Origin: Rotaria sp. Silwood1
Taxonomy: Eukaryota > Rotifera > Eurotatoria > Philodinida > Philodinidae
Direction of reading: 5' to 3'
Length of the DNA stretch: 64,000 bases
Assembly (NCBI GenBank): GCA_905250075.1
Contig: CAJNOP010000185.1
Span: 279,639 to 343,638 of the forward strand
Both the position numbers and the translations under genes were made by a program. This document shows positions 52,204 to 62,642 of the stretch, piece after piece; position 1 is the first letter of the stretch; each line of letters opens with the position of its first letter. The notes beneath the pieces were generated by a model. The model saw nothing but the letters and a program-made list of their open reading frames with translations. It was not told where the DNA came from and made no database searches.

Positions 52204-54728
52204 ATGAGTAGTAATTTATTAGAAAAATCAAAAGTATCTATCTGTCCTGGTCTATATTGTGGTTATCAAAATAATAGTACAAATTGTGGGGTGAGATATA
52301 TATATATATATATATTTTTTTTGAAACAAAATATTGAATTAAAAAAAAAAAACTATTAAGGGTTGTCAACGTGGATATCGTGTAAATAATGAAAAAATAT
52401 GTCAATTATGTAATGAACCATTATCATTGTATAATTTTATGTACATCATTTTTATGGCATTATTGGCATTAAGTTTTCATTGGTATTGTATTAATCGTTT
52501 ACGAAAAAAGAAACAACGAGAATTTACTTTTGTCAAGTATGTTTGATTAGTAAAACATTTAATCTTGTATCAAAGAAAAACTAAAAGAATTAAAACCGTC
52601 CTAGTAATAGATCTTCTAGTTGTAGTAAAAGTCAGATCACAGTGAGTTTCGTTTTTTTCTCCTTTTGAATCACCACTTCTAGTACTTCGATTTTCGATGT
52701 CTTTCATCTATAGAAAATATCAACACTATAACGTTTTAAAAATAACTCTGAAGTTAATTGATTATGGACTAACATCGATATCTATAGCGTGTAGAAGAGG
52801 ACAAATGGTCACAACGATATATATGTTACACTTATTTGTATGTATATACTATGACCTTTTAGTTATGGGAGTTAAATTTATCCGCATAACAGCTATATAC
52901 GACATGTTTATAGCGAAAAGAAAGATGTGCACCTACTAGTGAGAAATTAAAATTGATGCTGATTGTTTCAATGGAACTAATAAAACAAATCATTTTCTCT
53001 ATATGTAAGTCTATCGTAAATAACATTTACATTTAATGAATATGAAAAAATAAACAAATAAGTTTTTAAATGAATTAAAAAAGATTAATTGTATATTGTT
53101 CAAGTTTCTTTTATTGATTCTAAGTAGATGAGAAAAATTATGATTATAAGCTGTAGGTCGAGTTTTTTTTTTGTGGCTTCGCACCGTCTCTTTGTGTCTA
53201 AGTAATCAGAATAAAATGTCATTGGATATAAGTCTTCTTCTAGTAATTGAAGACAACAACTACTAGACTTCTTTTGTATATATTCTCAACAACGGAAATA
53301 CATGTTGAACGACTTATTCTATTCTAGAACACTTCAAAGTCATACTTGATATTCAAATCGTTAGAATACATTTCATGCTTTGTAAATAGCACAATTTATA
53401 ATATGTTCTATAGATAAACAATTATATGATAAATATCACGACTGATAGTTAATAATGTAAGACTTTAGCATAGATGTTATATGACATATATAAAAAAAGC
53501 ATGAATTGATCAAGTTATAACTTTCAGAAATAATCAACGTTAAGATTTTGTTCTATTTCAAATACAAAACTAAATAAGATAGTTTGTATTTCTCTGATAA
53601 TTGATAATTATTCTTCATCAGCGATTGTCATTTCTTAGAAATAGTGACGCAACCAAGATTTTTCAGTATGTATAATCTCGACTTTTGAGTATGGGATCAA
53701 GATGAAACTTATGGAAGTTGATGTTGGATCTAAATGATGGAATATTATCAAAAAAAATTTTCACTTGGAGTTTGCGAAAAAAGTTTTTGATAATATTCCA
53801 TCATTTGGATCCAACATCAACTTCCATAAAGTTTCATCTGGATCCCATACTCAAAAGTCGAGATTATTCATACTGAAAAATTCTGGTTGCATCACTGTTT
53901 AGCAAGTTGATTTCTATTTAGACAGACAATTCTTTATTTTCTATCCATATTGGAAATCATTGTTGCGTTTATTTTTACATTATTAACATTTCCACCAATT
54001 GGTAAATTAACATTTAATACATGTCAAGTGAAATTATTCAGTGATTTTTATCCAATATTTCATAATCCAATTGTAAATTATCGAAAAAAATTACGATGTT
54101 CATATGAAGTTGTTTATCCATTGTATGTATAAAAAAGATCATTTTTGTTATTCTAACAAGAACATTTTTTGTTTTTTTTTACTTCATTTAGACAAAGTGC
54201 AATTTTTGTTTTATATACATATGCAAGTTTAATTATGTTGTTCATAAGACCATTTTTTATTTTCATAATTCATCAAAAATTTATTTCAGCATCAATTTAT
54301 AGTGCACTTCATTTTTATCCATGTTTACTTGTGTTACATGCTTTATGTGGTGGCCTTATTTGTAAGAAATAAAAAATAAAATTTTTTTTTTTTTTTTTTG
54401 TAGATTTGATCTTTTTTTGTTTGTAGATTTTTCTTTTCCAATTTTAACAATTACTAGTTCTATACTTCTAAATGCTATTCATTTTACATTCATAGCTAAT
54501 GGTGAAAGTGAATGGATTCCATTTTTACGAAAACTTTGTGGAAATATTCAAAATTGGATTATTTATTTTATACATATTATACTTCTTCTATGTGGTGTAA
54601 TTAGTTTAACACAAGTTGAAAATGAATATCATTTTATGTTATTACCTATTGTTTTTCTACCAGGTTTATTGTATATTTTATTGTATAAATTTACAGGAAC
54701 AAATACAATAAGACCGATAGGAAATTAA
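52204..54728 (+). CDS. JKAMP: JNK1/MAPK8-associated membrane protein (JAMP)
   Basis: Five exons, 52204-52290, 52361-52536, 53922-54122, 54192-54361 and 54427-54728, give 311 aa, the length of the vertebrate protein. The N-terminus has the family cysteines CPGLYCG, CGGCQRGYR and CQLC. Seven or so membrane helices follow. Conserved blocks are SLYNFMYIIFMALLALSFHW, RCSYEVVYPLQSAIF, SALHFYPCLLVLHALCGGL and the end KFTGTNTIRPIGN. JAMP is an ER/plasma-membrane protein that links the proteasome and ER-associated degradation and modulates JNK. Intron 2 (52537-53921) carries a hAT-like MITE that ends 24 bp before the acceptor. The next gene begins 94 bp after the stop. Confidence 0.92.
53642..53897. 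mobile_element. Second, shorter copy of the hAT-like foldback MITE
   Basis: This 256-bp inverted repeat shares ends and interior blocks with the 15117-15739 element: AGTGACG, ATTTTTCAGTATG, TCTCGA, GAGTATGGGATC and GGAGTTTGCGAAAAAA. Flanks CTTAGAAA and TTTAGCAA (6 of 8 matching) look like a decayed 8-bp target duplication. It lacks the central part of the longer copy. It lies in JKAMP intron 2. Confidence 0.78.
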
Positions 54729-54736
54729 TATTTCAA

Positions 54737-54742
54737 AATAAA
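54737..54742 (+). terminator. Poly(A) signal of JKAMP inside the short JKAMP-MTMR9 gap
   Basis: AATAAA, 8 bp after the JKAMP stop codon and 80 bp before the MTMR9 acceptor site. Confidence 0.6.
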
Positions 54743-54810
54743 ATAGGATATATTATTTAATGTGTATTCTGTTTTGTTTCTTTTTTTGCTTTGTTGTTTA
54801 TGTTATATAC

Positions 54811-54822
54811 ATTTTTTTTTAG
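54811..54822 (+). promoter_or_regulatory. Candidate trans-splice acceptor directly before MTMR9 ATG
   Basis: ATTTTTTTTTAG immediately precedes the ATG at 54823. Only 94 bp lie between this ATG and the JKAMP stop, leaving little room for a promoter plus a first exon. This layout fits a spliced-leader acceptor within an operon; a cis 5'UTR intron reaching into JKAMP is the alternative. Confidence 0.5.
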
Positions 54823-57800
54823 ATGGTTACTGATCTTATTAAAATTCCTTGTGTAAGGAATTTCGTTTTTCGTGACCATCTACAATCGTATCCTGAATCA
54901 ATAGCTAATATTACTTTGCATAATGTTATTATTACAAATAAACAACCCGATGGAAATTATAAAGAACTATGGGTAAGATAATTATTTTGAGGAACGAAAA
55001 ACAAAAAATCTATTATATTAAAATGATTCTATAGATATTTTATACTAATATGGATGCGATTCAACCAAAATTTCCAATGAAAAATGAATTTCGCTCACAA
55101 TTAACACCTTCACCATCATTATCTTCCACTTATACAATTATTCTTCGTCTTAAAACATTAGAAACATGTTATTTTGACATTCCAGTTTTGGACGATGCAA
55201 TCAAATTAGCTGAATCATTAGATGCACTTATAGCAAATACAGGTATATCAGATAGATAAATTATGAGATTTATTTATTATAAAATCATTTGATTTGATAA
55301 TAGAGAAAATACTTGAGGCATATCAAAAGTAGTAGCAATAGTACTATAATACTTTATAAAAGATAATATTAGAATATTGATTCAGAGAAAGATGAGAAAA
55401 ACTTTTGCTTCTACATTTAAGTCTGAAGTATACTATAAGTTTTTTTTTTCAATGGCCAGGCTTCACTTCTCAGAACAGTTGAAAGATAACATATATGCTT
55501 TCGTGAAGGATCAGAAGAGGTTGAAAACAAAGAACGATCTACTACACTAGCGATTAAGAGCTGTTTCGATATATAACGAACAATAATCTTTTTCAGTTCA
55601 CAATGACTTAGATCAGAATGTGTTCGTAATTTGTCAATGATCACATAAGGATTATCATTAATAAAGCAATGAGTCTGTTTGATTATAGATCTGTCGGATT
55701 TTGTGATATTTTCACAAAGCTATTCACATTATTTTTCAACTGTTCTGAGAGATATTATAGTAGAGATTACAAACCGAAGAATTGTGAACTTTTATAGGAT
55801 TATATCTCACTACTTGAACTATCATTATATATGTCTTGAGAAAATTTTCTCGAGCTTTCTACGCGTTTTAGTATGCCCTAAGTATTAGATGTTTCTTTGT
55901 TTTTTTTTAGATGGATCAATTTGTGATGTAACATTTTTATTTCCATTTTGTTTTCCACGTGATTTTGAAGTTATTCAAGATGGTTGGACAGCATTTTCTG
56001 TCGAATCTGAATTTAGTCGTTTACAAGCCATTAGTGATGAATGGCGTATTAGTGATATTAATAAAAATTTTGCTGTATTTATCCTTTTTTTTTTCTAAAA
56101 TTTTTATACTTCTATAAAAAAAGAAATTTATCATTTAGATCTGTGAAACTTATTCCGAACGATTAGTTGTACCAAAATCAATAACCGATGATTTTCTTAA
56201 ACGTTCAGCAAATTTTCGTAGTCATGGTCGTTTTCCACTTTTATGTTATTTGCATAAATCATCAAAATCATGTATTATTCGATGTGCACAACCACTTATT
56301 AGTTCAAGTGTACGACGTTGTAAAGAAGATGAAGCACTTGTTAATTCAATGCTTACTCAACGTCATAAAAAAGGATGGATACTTGATACACGACATCCAA
56401 ATATAGTAAAACTTGCACAGAGTAGAGGTAAAAAGATAATTATTATTTTTTTTTTTTTGATTCTTATTAATTTAATTTCAAAAGGTGGTGGATGTGAACC
56501 AGAACAACATTATGCACTTTGGAAACGTCTTCATCGACATTTAGATAAATCTAATGTTTTACAAGAATCATTTATGAAATTAATGGATGGTATAAGAAAT
56601 AATATTTTATTCTAAAATATTATTTTATTTGATATTTAGCATGTATTGATCAATCTGATAAAGATCGTTGGTTATCAAAATTAGATAATAGTAATTGGTT
56701 ACTTCACGTTAAAGAAGCATTAACAGTAGCATGTATTATTGCTCAAACAATTGATTGTGAAGGTAATAATTAACAAAGAAAAAAAAAAAACTATTAGTAA
56801 TAAATACAATTCGTATTTATTTAGAAACATCAGTTCTTGTTCATGGTAGTGATGGATGGGATACAACATTATTAGTAACAAGTCTCGCTCAAGTATTACT
56901 TGATCCTGATTGTCGTACAATAACAGGGTATAAAGAAAAGTGTTGGATAGAAATAGAAAACTAAGTTGTTTTTTTTTTATTTCTTACTTTTATTATAGTT
57001 TTGAAGCATTAATTGAACGTGAATGGATTCAAGCTGGACATCCATTTCGTTTACGTTGTACACGATCAGCATTTGGTAAAAGTATTCATGGACAAGAATC
57101 ACCTTTATTTACACTTTTTCTTGATTGTACTTGGCAAGTAAGAGAAATTTTATTAGAATTTTCTTTTTTTTTTTGGTATTGATTAAATGCATTCGAATTT
57201 TTTTTTTTGTTCAAGCTTTTACAACAATTTGCTTGTTCATTTGAATTTAATGATACATTATTAATAGAATTATTTCAACATGCTTATTCATCAAAATTTG
57301 GTAAATAAAAATTTTTATAGTATCAAAATTTTTTAATCATATTGAATTTGATAGGAACATTTATATTTAATAATGAAAAAGAAAAAATAAAATATGATGG
57401 TATTAAAAAAACAGTTTCACTTTGGTCTTATTTTAATCGACCAGAAATACTTCGTACATTTTTAAATCCATTCTATGAACCAAATATAAATGTTTTATGG
57501 CCAAGTGTAGCTGCACAAAGTATTGTAAGTTGTTCGAGATATATAAATATTTTTTTTTTTCTTAAGAATAACAATAAAATCTACTGATAGGTTCTCTGGC
57601 GTAGTTTATATCTACGATTTTATGAAAATCAAACGCCTCAACATGAAGCCTGGGATGAATATTTGATCATTAAAGAAAAAGAAATACAACTTCGTTCGTA
57701 TGTCAATAAATTAAGACAGTAAATATATATAGAAAAATTTTACATAAAATAATCTATAATTGTTTTATTTTTCTAGAGAATTACTTGAACTTGAACGAAA

Positions 57801-57861
57801 GTGTACAGAAAAAAATAACAATATGATTAAGATAGAAAAAGATTCAGTCACAACAACTTAA
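54823..57861 (+). CDS. MTMR9: Myotubularin-related protein 9 (catalytically dead phosphoinositide phosphatase)
   Basis: Twelve exons: 54823-54972, 55035-55242, 55911-56074, 56139-56427, 56485-56589, 56640-56762, 56825-56927, 56999-57137, 57216-57300, 57355-57524, 57591-57718, 57777-57861; 582 aa in one frame. A PH-GRAM domain (about 1-115) is followed by the myotubularin phosphatase domain with GRRCKEDE-like VRRCKEDEALVNSML, RWLSKLDNSNWL, EALIEREWIQAGHPF and SFEFNDTLLIELFQHAY. The active-site loop reads HGSDGWDTT near 353-361: Gly replaces the nucleophilic Cys and Thr replaces the Arg, so it cannot hydrolyse phosphoinositides. A C-terminal coiled coil (KLRQELLELERK) should bind active partners; human MTMR9 dimerises with MTMR6, 7 and 8. 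The N-terminus MVTDLIKIP aligns with the start of MTMR9, supporting this ATG. Intron 2 contains a TA-flanked transposon. Confidence 0.93.
55312..55882. mobile_element. TA-flanked terminal-inverted-repeat MITE in MTMR9 intron 2
   Basis: Left end CTTGAGGCATATCAAAAG and right end (reverse strand) CTTAGGGCATACTAAAA form terminal inverted repeats with TA on both sides, over 571 bp. The ends resemble those of the 7984-9079 element. Internal inverted segments include CTCAGAACAGTTGAAA near 55480 and its complement near 55735. Removing the element and one TA leaves a 95-bp intron. No coding capacity. Confidence 0.65.
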
Positions 57862-58613
57862 ACTAATTTTGAGAATGTCTTCCTTCTTTTGTGTTTCTTT
57901 TCTTGATTTTATTATTATGATTATTATTTTTCTCCCCTCGATATTTATTATTATTATTATTATTATTATTGATCAATCAATCATAGTCGACCTTGTTCTA
58001 GTGATTTTTTTTCTGTTTTTTTTTCTTTTTTGTATATTTGTGTGTTTCATTATTATCGAGAACAAATAAATCTATATACATATATCATGTAAAATGAAAT
58101 CTGTCTATCTTTATGAAAGAATAATCAAATGTTCTTCTTGACTTTATATTCTATGTTGAGTCATAAAATATATACATATGGTTGAATGTTTTTACAAGTA
58201 GAATAGAAATAAAAGAGCATGAACTTGTCCCGCTGTAGGGCGTCCTTCACTAATTTGTGTCCAGCCAGTACACTTGTTCATCGTTTCTTTTCTTCTTTTG
58301 TTTTGTAATATAAGAGGATGCAAGTAATTGTACAACTTACTACAGAATACCATTTCCTTTCGACTCATGTGATGATTTGTGGTACTTTATATGTACTTTT
58401 TATGTTGAGGATAGAAATAAAAAAAAAAAGAAGAAAAATTTCTACCTTTAAGGTTATAATCGAAAAAGAGGGAGGAGAAAGAAGAGGTCTTTTTTTTAAT
58501 ACTCATATTTCTTCTTCTATCGGCCTTCATTGTATGAACAGTGTGTGTGTGTGTATACTCACAGATTATTTAAGAACATTTAGTTTGATTAACGTTGCTA
58601 TCTAACAATTGAG
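57862..58613. other. Gap between MTMR9 and the orphan ORF
   Basis: T-rich 3'UTR-like DNA with a TTA microsatellite and a short GT repeat near 58542-58555. The hydrophobic ORF 57869-58069 is low-complexity and not supported. Confidence 0.5.
58065..58070 (+). terminator. Candidate poly(A) signal of MTMR9
   Basis: AATAAA about 200 bp after the stop, following a T-rich, TTA-microsatellite stretch at 57940-57970. Confidence 0.35.
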
Positions 58614-59108
58614 ATGCCACGTGAACACGTCGAATGGTTTATGAAGCAATCAGTACATGATAGTGATAAAATACATGCTCAACAAAGTTGTACTTATTAT
58701 TCAATTGTAAATGTCAACAAAACAAACAATCCATATTTGAGTTCTTATGAACAAGAGCAAACATGGACATTAACACGAACAATATCAAATAATCATAAAC
58801 GATATCAATCATCAATAGAAAATATTCATTTAACAATGCCTATTTCATCATTAAAAACAAAACATCCTGATTATGAAAATATTAATATAAGAAAAGACCG
58901 ATCCACTTCACTTTTACCGTCAAATAGATATCCGTCATCATCATCATCATCACGTCATTCTTCTGCTACTACAATGAATTCAATGATGCATCAAGAACAA
59001 CAAATTTTACCAATAACCAACAGTAATTCAATTTTAAAACACTCACTATCATTAAGCAAACCTATGCGTACATTTCCTACTAATGGCAACTTTGTTGTAC
59101 GAATTTAA
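58614..59108 (+). CDS. Hypothetical Ser/Asn-rich protein, single exon
   Basis: An open frame of 164 aa without introns. Its composition and codon use (many TCA, ACA, CAA and AAT codons) match the real exons around it. No domain is recognised. It opens MPREHVEWFMKQSVHDSDK, has a Tyr-containing segment (SCTYYSIVNVN), a Ser run (SSSSSSRHSS) and a hydrophobic C-terminal end (GNFVVRI). It looks disordered and cytosolic. It could be a lineage-specific gene, or one exon of a larger gene, because CAATTGAG just before the ATG could act as an acceptor. The next upstream gene ends 753 bp away. Function unknown. Confidence 0.5.
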   Translation: MPREHVEWFMKQSVHDSDKIHAQQSCTYYSIVNVNKTNNPYLSSYEQEQTWTLTRTISNNHKRYQSSIENIHLTMPISSLKTKHPDYENINIRKDRSTSLLPSNRYPSSSSSSRHSSATTMNSMMHQEQQILPITNSNSILKHSLSLSKPMRTFPTNGNFVVRI

Positions 59109-60690
59109 ACAATGACTTATTTTTTTTCTATTGAATTCATCCAAACAAAAACAATTGATTTCTTTTTATCACACAAATGGAGTATGATTATTGTAGAATT
59201 TTATCCTAATACACTGTCTTCTTCCATTTTTTTTCTTGTGCATTAAAACAAAAATAAAACTATATGTGCCTTACTTATATTCCTTATATAAACTTCTTTG
59301 TTTATATTATAAGCATAATTTTACATATTACATGGAAATAGATTTACTTTTCATATTAGAACCGCGTGATCAAACGTTATGAAATTTCAAAAAGTGAAAC
59401 AATTATGTTTATTACAAAATCTTATCTTTTTTTTGTCGAAAATCAGTTTCGACCAAAATGAAAACAAAAAATAGATTTTTATTACCAACATCGGATTCCC
59501 CATCAAATGATGCATTTTCCACTAGAATCTAACAAAAAAAGAAAATTTTCAAAAAAAAAAAACTAAAAATTGAAATTTCGATTTGAAAAATACACCGTTG
59601 TTTTTTCAGAACGCTTAATGATCTAAAAGCATCGTAAAATTCGAATACTAATGAAATTCTGTATTGTATTTTTTCTAGTAATTGAATGTGTTCGGTCGAA
59701 CTTGTCGAATTCTATCTGAAGATCTTGTTGCAAAAATTAGCAACATAAGCTAACAAGATATATAATAAGAGAGTTTCATTATAGAATTCATCAAAAATAG
59801 AGATGGTTTTTAAACCTTTTATTTTGATTCGTAGACATCTATCTAATATTTGTACGAAAATCATATGTTGAAAGAATACATTGTATCCGATCGATCCTTG
59901 TTTGACGACTTATTTCACTATCATCTTTTACATAAATTTTCGAGCTGCCTTAGGAATAGACACACTTCCATTTCAAATACAACCGATTGCAAACATTTGG
60001 TTAAGTCTATTGTTGATGAAAGAAAAATCTTACGTAATTCTATTGTTTTTGAAAATTTTCCCATTGAAAATCAAATTATGTGTTTTCTTTAAATAAATAA
60101 ATCAGAGATTAAGAAATCTTGACAATAGCGGCCTCTGTATGTCTTTCACTGGGTAGATTGGTTTCTTGAAGTGAGTAAAGATCAAAGCAATGTTTCCATT
60201 GAATGAATCTCATTTAATGTAGTCTATGATGATATTTGCATGACTCATCAAAGTAATGTCAAACTCAAAAACCACTACTACACTTAGAATGAAACTTATT
60301 TTGAAAAGCTGATATTTATCATCATATGATATACATCATTAATATGGATTATTTATAATACTAAATTCTTCTGATCGACTAAACTTAAAGAATTGACTTT
60401 CGTTAGATCTCATGTCTTTACATTGTTCTCAAGTATAGTCTTGTCACAACATCACTGTAATGTAGCGTCATCCTTCATGTAAAACTCATCTTTTCTAAAA
60501 ATAAAATATAAGTGTCAATGTATTGTCTTATTTAATATATTTTTATTAAAATTTCTTTTTTTGATATTTCAATAGATCTAGATGTCTCTGTACTCAGTGC
60601 ATTCGAGATTGATTCGCATTGTTTCATCGTAATTTATATCGTCAGTCAGATCACATACTAGTCGACAACAACTCATTTTGAACGAAGTTC
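59109..60690. other. Intergenic region between orphan ORF and ANKRD54
   Basis: AT-rich with poly-A and poly-T runs. No exon supported; the overlapping short ORFs at 59850-60096 lack coding character. Confidence 0.5.
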
Positions 60691-61580
60691 ATGTCATCTT
60701 CACATTGTTTGGGTAAATCTCGAGATTCTCGACGAGAACGTGTATCAATTCGTCGAGCAACTGTATCTAATCTTGCCAATGGAAGTCGAGGTAAAACTAC
60801 TTTCAATATCTTACATCATTTAAAATCAATATTATTTTAGAAATACATAGTTTAATCGATGCTGTCAATGCTCAAGATTATGATCGAGGTAAATATTAAA
60901 TTATTGAATAATTTAATCTTATTATACTATGTTTTAGTCCTTGATCTACTTCAATCAGATGTTGATCCACGTACTGCTGATAAATATGGTCGTACTCCAT
61001 TGCATGTTGCTTCTACAAAAATAAATGCAGCAATAGGTAAATTTTAAGAAAACTAAAACATCAATGAATAAAATCTATTTGTTATTTCTTTTAATTAGTA
61101 AAAACACTTATTGATCATGGTGCCGATGTTAATGCTGAAGATTCACTTGGTAATACTCCATTACATTTAGCTTGTATTAGTAGTCGATTAGCAATTGTTG
61201 GTGTTCTTCTTCGTGCTGGTGCTAATTTGTCATCAACAAAAAGTCAAACAACACCATTAACAAATGCATTAAGTCGTTTACAATTAATGATGAATGAAAA
61301 ACGAACAATATCATCACCAGATTTAAAAGCTGAAATTATTGAAGTATATGAAAATATTTTTTTTAAGTTCTATTTTTGAGTCTTTCTTTTTCTTTTTTTC
61401 TTTTAATAGTTAATTCGTTTACTTAAAAATCGTACATTACAAACAAATGAAAATAATTCTATATCAAATCTTTGTAAACAATTAGAAAATTTAAATTCTT
61501 CATCATTTGAAGATTCTTCTTTAGATCTTTCTCTATTTTCTAATTTGACAATTTCTATATATAAAAATATACAATTCTAG
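60691..61580 (+). CDS. ANKRD54: Ankyrin-repeat protein, ANKRD54-like
   Basis: Five exons, 60691-60790, 60841-60888, 60938-61036, 61099-61343 and 61410-61580, give 220 aa. A basic N-terminus (SRDSRRERVSIRR) precedes ankyrin repeats from about residue 34: LLQSDVDPRTADKYGRTPLH, then LIDHGADVNAEDSLGNTPLH and VLLRAGANLSSTKSQTTPL. The helical C-terminal part (IIEVIRLLKN, ISNLCKQLENL) and the final Ser/Leu-rich segment match the layout of ANKRD54 (LIAR), a shuttling adaptor that controls nuclear export of Lyn-type kinases in vertebrates. The TAG stop at 61578-61580 lies 6 bp before the next ATG and in the same frame. The intron before exon 5 is 66 bp. Confidence 0.82.
61569..61580 (+). promoter_or_regulatory. 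ANKRD54 stop codon overlapping an acceptor-like TTCTAG
   Basis: The stop TAG ends the sequence ATACAATTCTAG, whose AG could serve as a splice or trans-splice acceptor for the next start codon 6 nt later. Splicing exon 4 (ending 61343, phase 0) straight to 61581 would also fuse ANKRD54 in frame to the phosphatase. Confidence 0.35.
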
Positions 61581-61586
61581 ATAATT

Positions 61587-62180
61587 ATGCCAGCTAAAAA
61601 GAAACATAATGATGAACAACAATCAACAACAAAAACACTTTTTCTTATTCGTCATGGTCAATCAATTGCTAATCGAGATTATGATGAATCAAGTGCTTAT
61701 CGTGATGCTGGCTTAACTGAACAAGGCTTTGCTCAAGCAAAAGCTTTACAAAAAGAACTTGAAGAATTACAAATTGATCTTGCTATTGTTAGTCCATTAA
61801 CACGAGCACTTCAAACATGTCAAAGTGCTCTACCAACATCATATTCAGGACCCATTCTTGTTCTACCAGAAGTTGCTGAAATTTGTTCATCACATTATAG
61901 TTGTGGTCAAAAACGTAGCGTTATACAACCAAAATTTCCTAATAGATTTGATTGGTCAAATGTTCCAATAGATGATATATGGTGGTGGCCATATGATCAA
62001 AAACATTGTAGTGAAACAAATGATTATCAACGAAAACGTATAGAAAAATTTCGTCGTTTTATTCAAGAACGACCTGAAAAACGTATTGCAGTTTTTTCTC
62101 ATGGTGATTATTTATGGGATTTTTTGGAAGGTAGAAGACCATATCCAGCTAATTGTCAAGTGATACCATATAAAATTTAA
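61587..62180 (+). CDS. Histidine phosphatase (phosphoglycerate-mutase-like) superfamily protein
   Basis: A 197-aa intronless frame. LFLIRHGQSIANRDY contains the RHG motif with the phospho-accepting H23. GLTEQGFAQAKALQKEL, the phosphate-pocket SPLTRALQT, an acidic LPEVAEI and the second catalytic histidine H172 (AVFSHGDYLWDFL) complete the active site, so the enzyme should be active. Members dephosphorylate sugars, proteins or other small phosphates; the substrate cannot be told. A WWWPYD segment at about 131-136 is characteristic of a subset found in fungi, plants and protists as well as animals, so foreign origin is possible but unproven. Its start lies 6 bp after the ANKRD54 stop, in the same frame, which suggests a shared transcript. 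Confidence 0.88.
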   Translation: MPAKKKHNDEQQSTTKTLFLIRHGQSIANRDYDESSAYRDAGLTEQGFAQAKALQKELEELQIDLAIVSPLTRALQTCQSALPTSYSGPILVLPEVAEICSSHYSCGQKRSVIQPKFPNRFDWSNVPIDDIWWWPYDQKHCSETNDYQRKRIEKFRRFIQERPEKRIAVFSHGDYLWDFLEGRRPYPANCQVIPYKI

Positions 62181-62642
62181 CAGATGTTTTTTTTTTGTTA
62201 TTAAATATAGTCAATAAATATACAACCTTTTAATTTAATAAAAAATAAAAATTTATAGAGAACATCACAATGCAAGATAGTCTTGTATACATATTCATAT
62301 CAATGTTTGAATACAAAAATTATTGGATTACAAATAACAAGAAAGAAAATCTGTCCACAAAAGAGATGTATACTAAAAGTATAAGTTTTTTTTATGATAT
62401 ATTGTTGCAAGGAAAAAAAAAGCATGATTAATTTCTATGTTTTATGAGTTTGCATAAAGTCTATACTTCTAACTTAATAAAACAACTGATAAGGAATGTT
62501 GTCTAAGTAACAATAGAACGAAAGAGAAAAGTAGGAAGAAATGCTTGAAGAAGATTAATTGTATATATATTTGCTAGATACAATCTTTTATCAAGTATTT
62601 TACGTGACGAAATTATAGCGGACATCAATAGTATAGTATAGA
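62181..62642. other. Gap between histidine phosphatase and TMC gene
   Basis: AT-rich; apart from the poly(A) signal nothing recognisable. Confidence 0.5.
62213..62218 (+). terminator. Poly(A) signal after the histidine phosphatase
   Basis: AATAAA, 33 bp after the stop codon. No comparable signal lies between ANKRD54 and this gene, so both may share this 3' end. Confidence 0.5.

Noticed and set aside
57869-58069. 66-aa Ile/Phe-rich ORF
   Set aside because: Made of a TTA microsatellite and poly-T, in the MTMR9 3'UTR.
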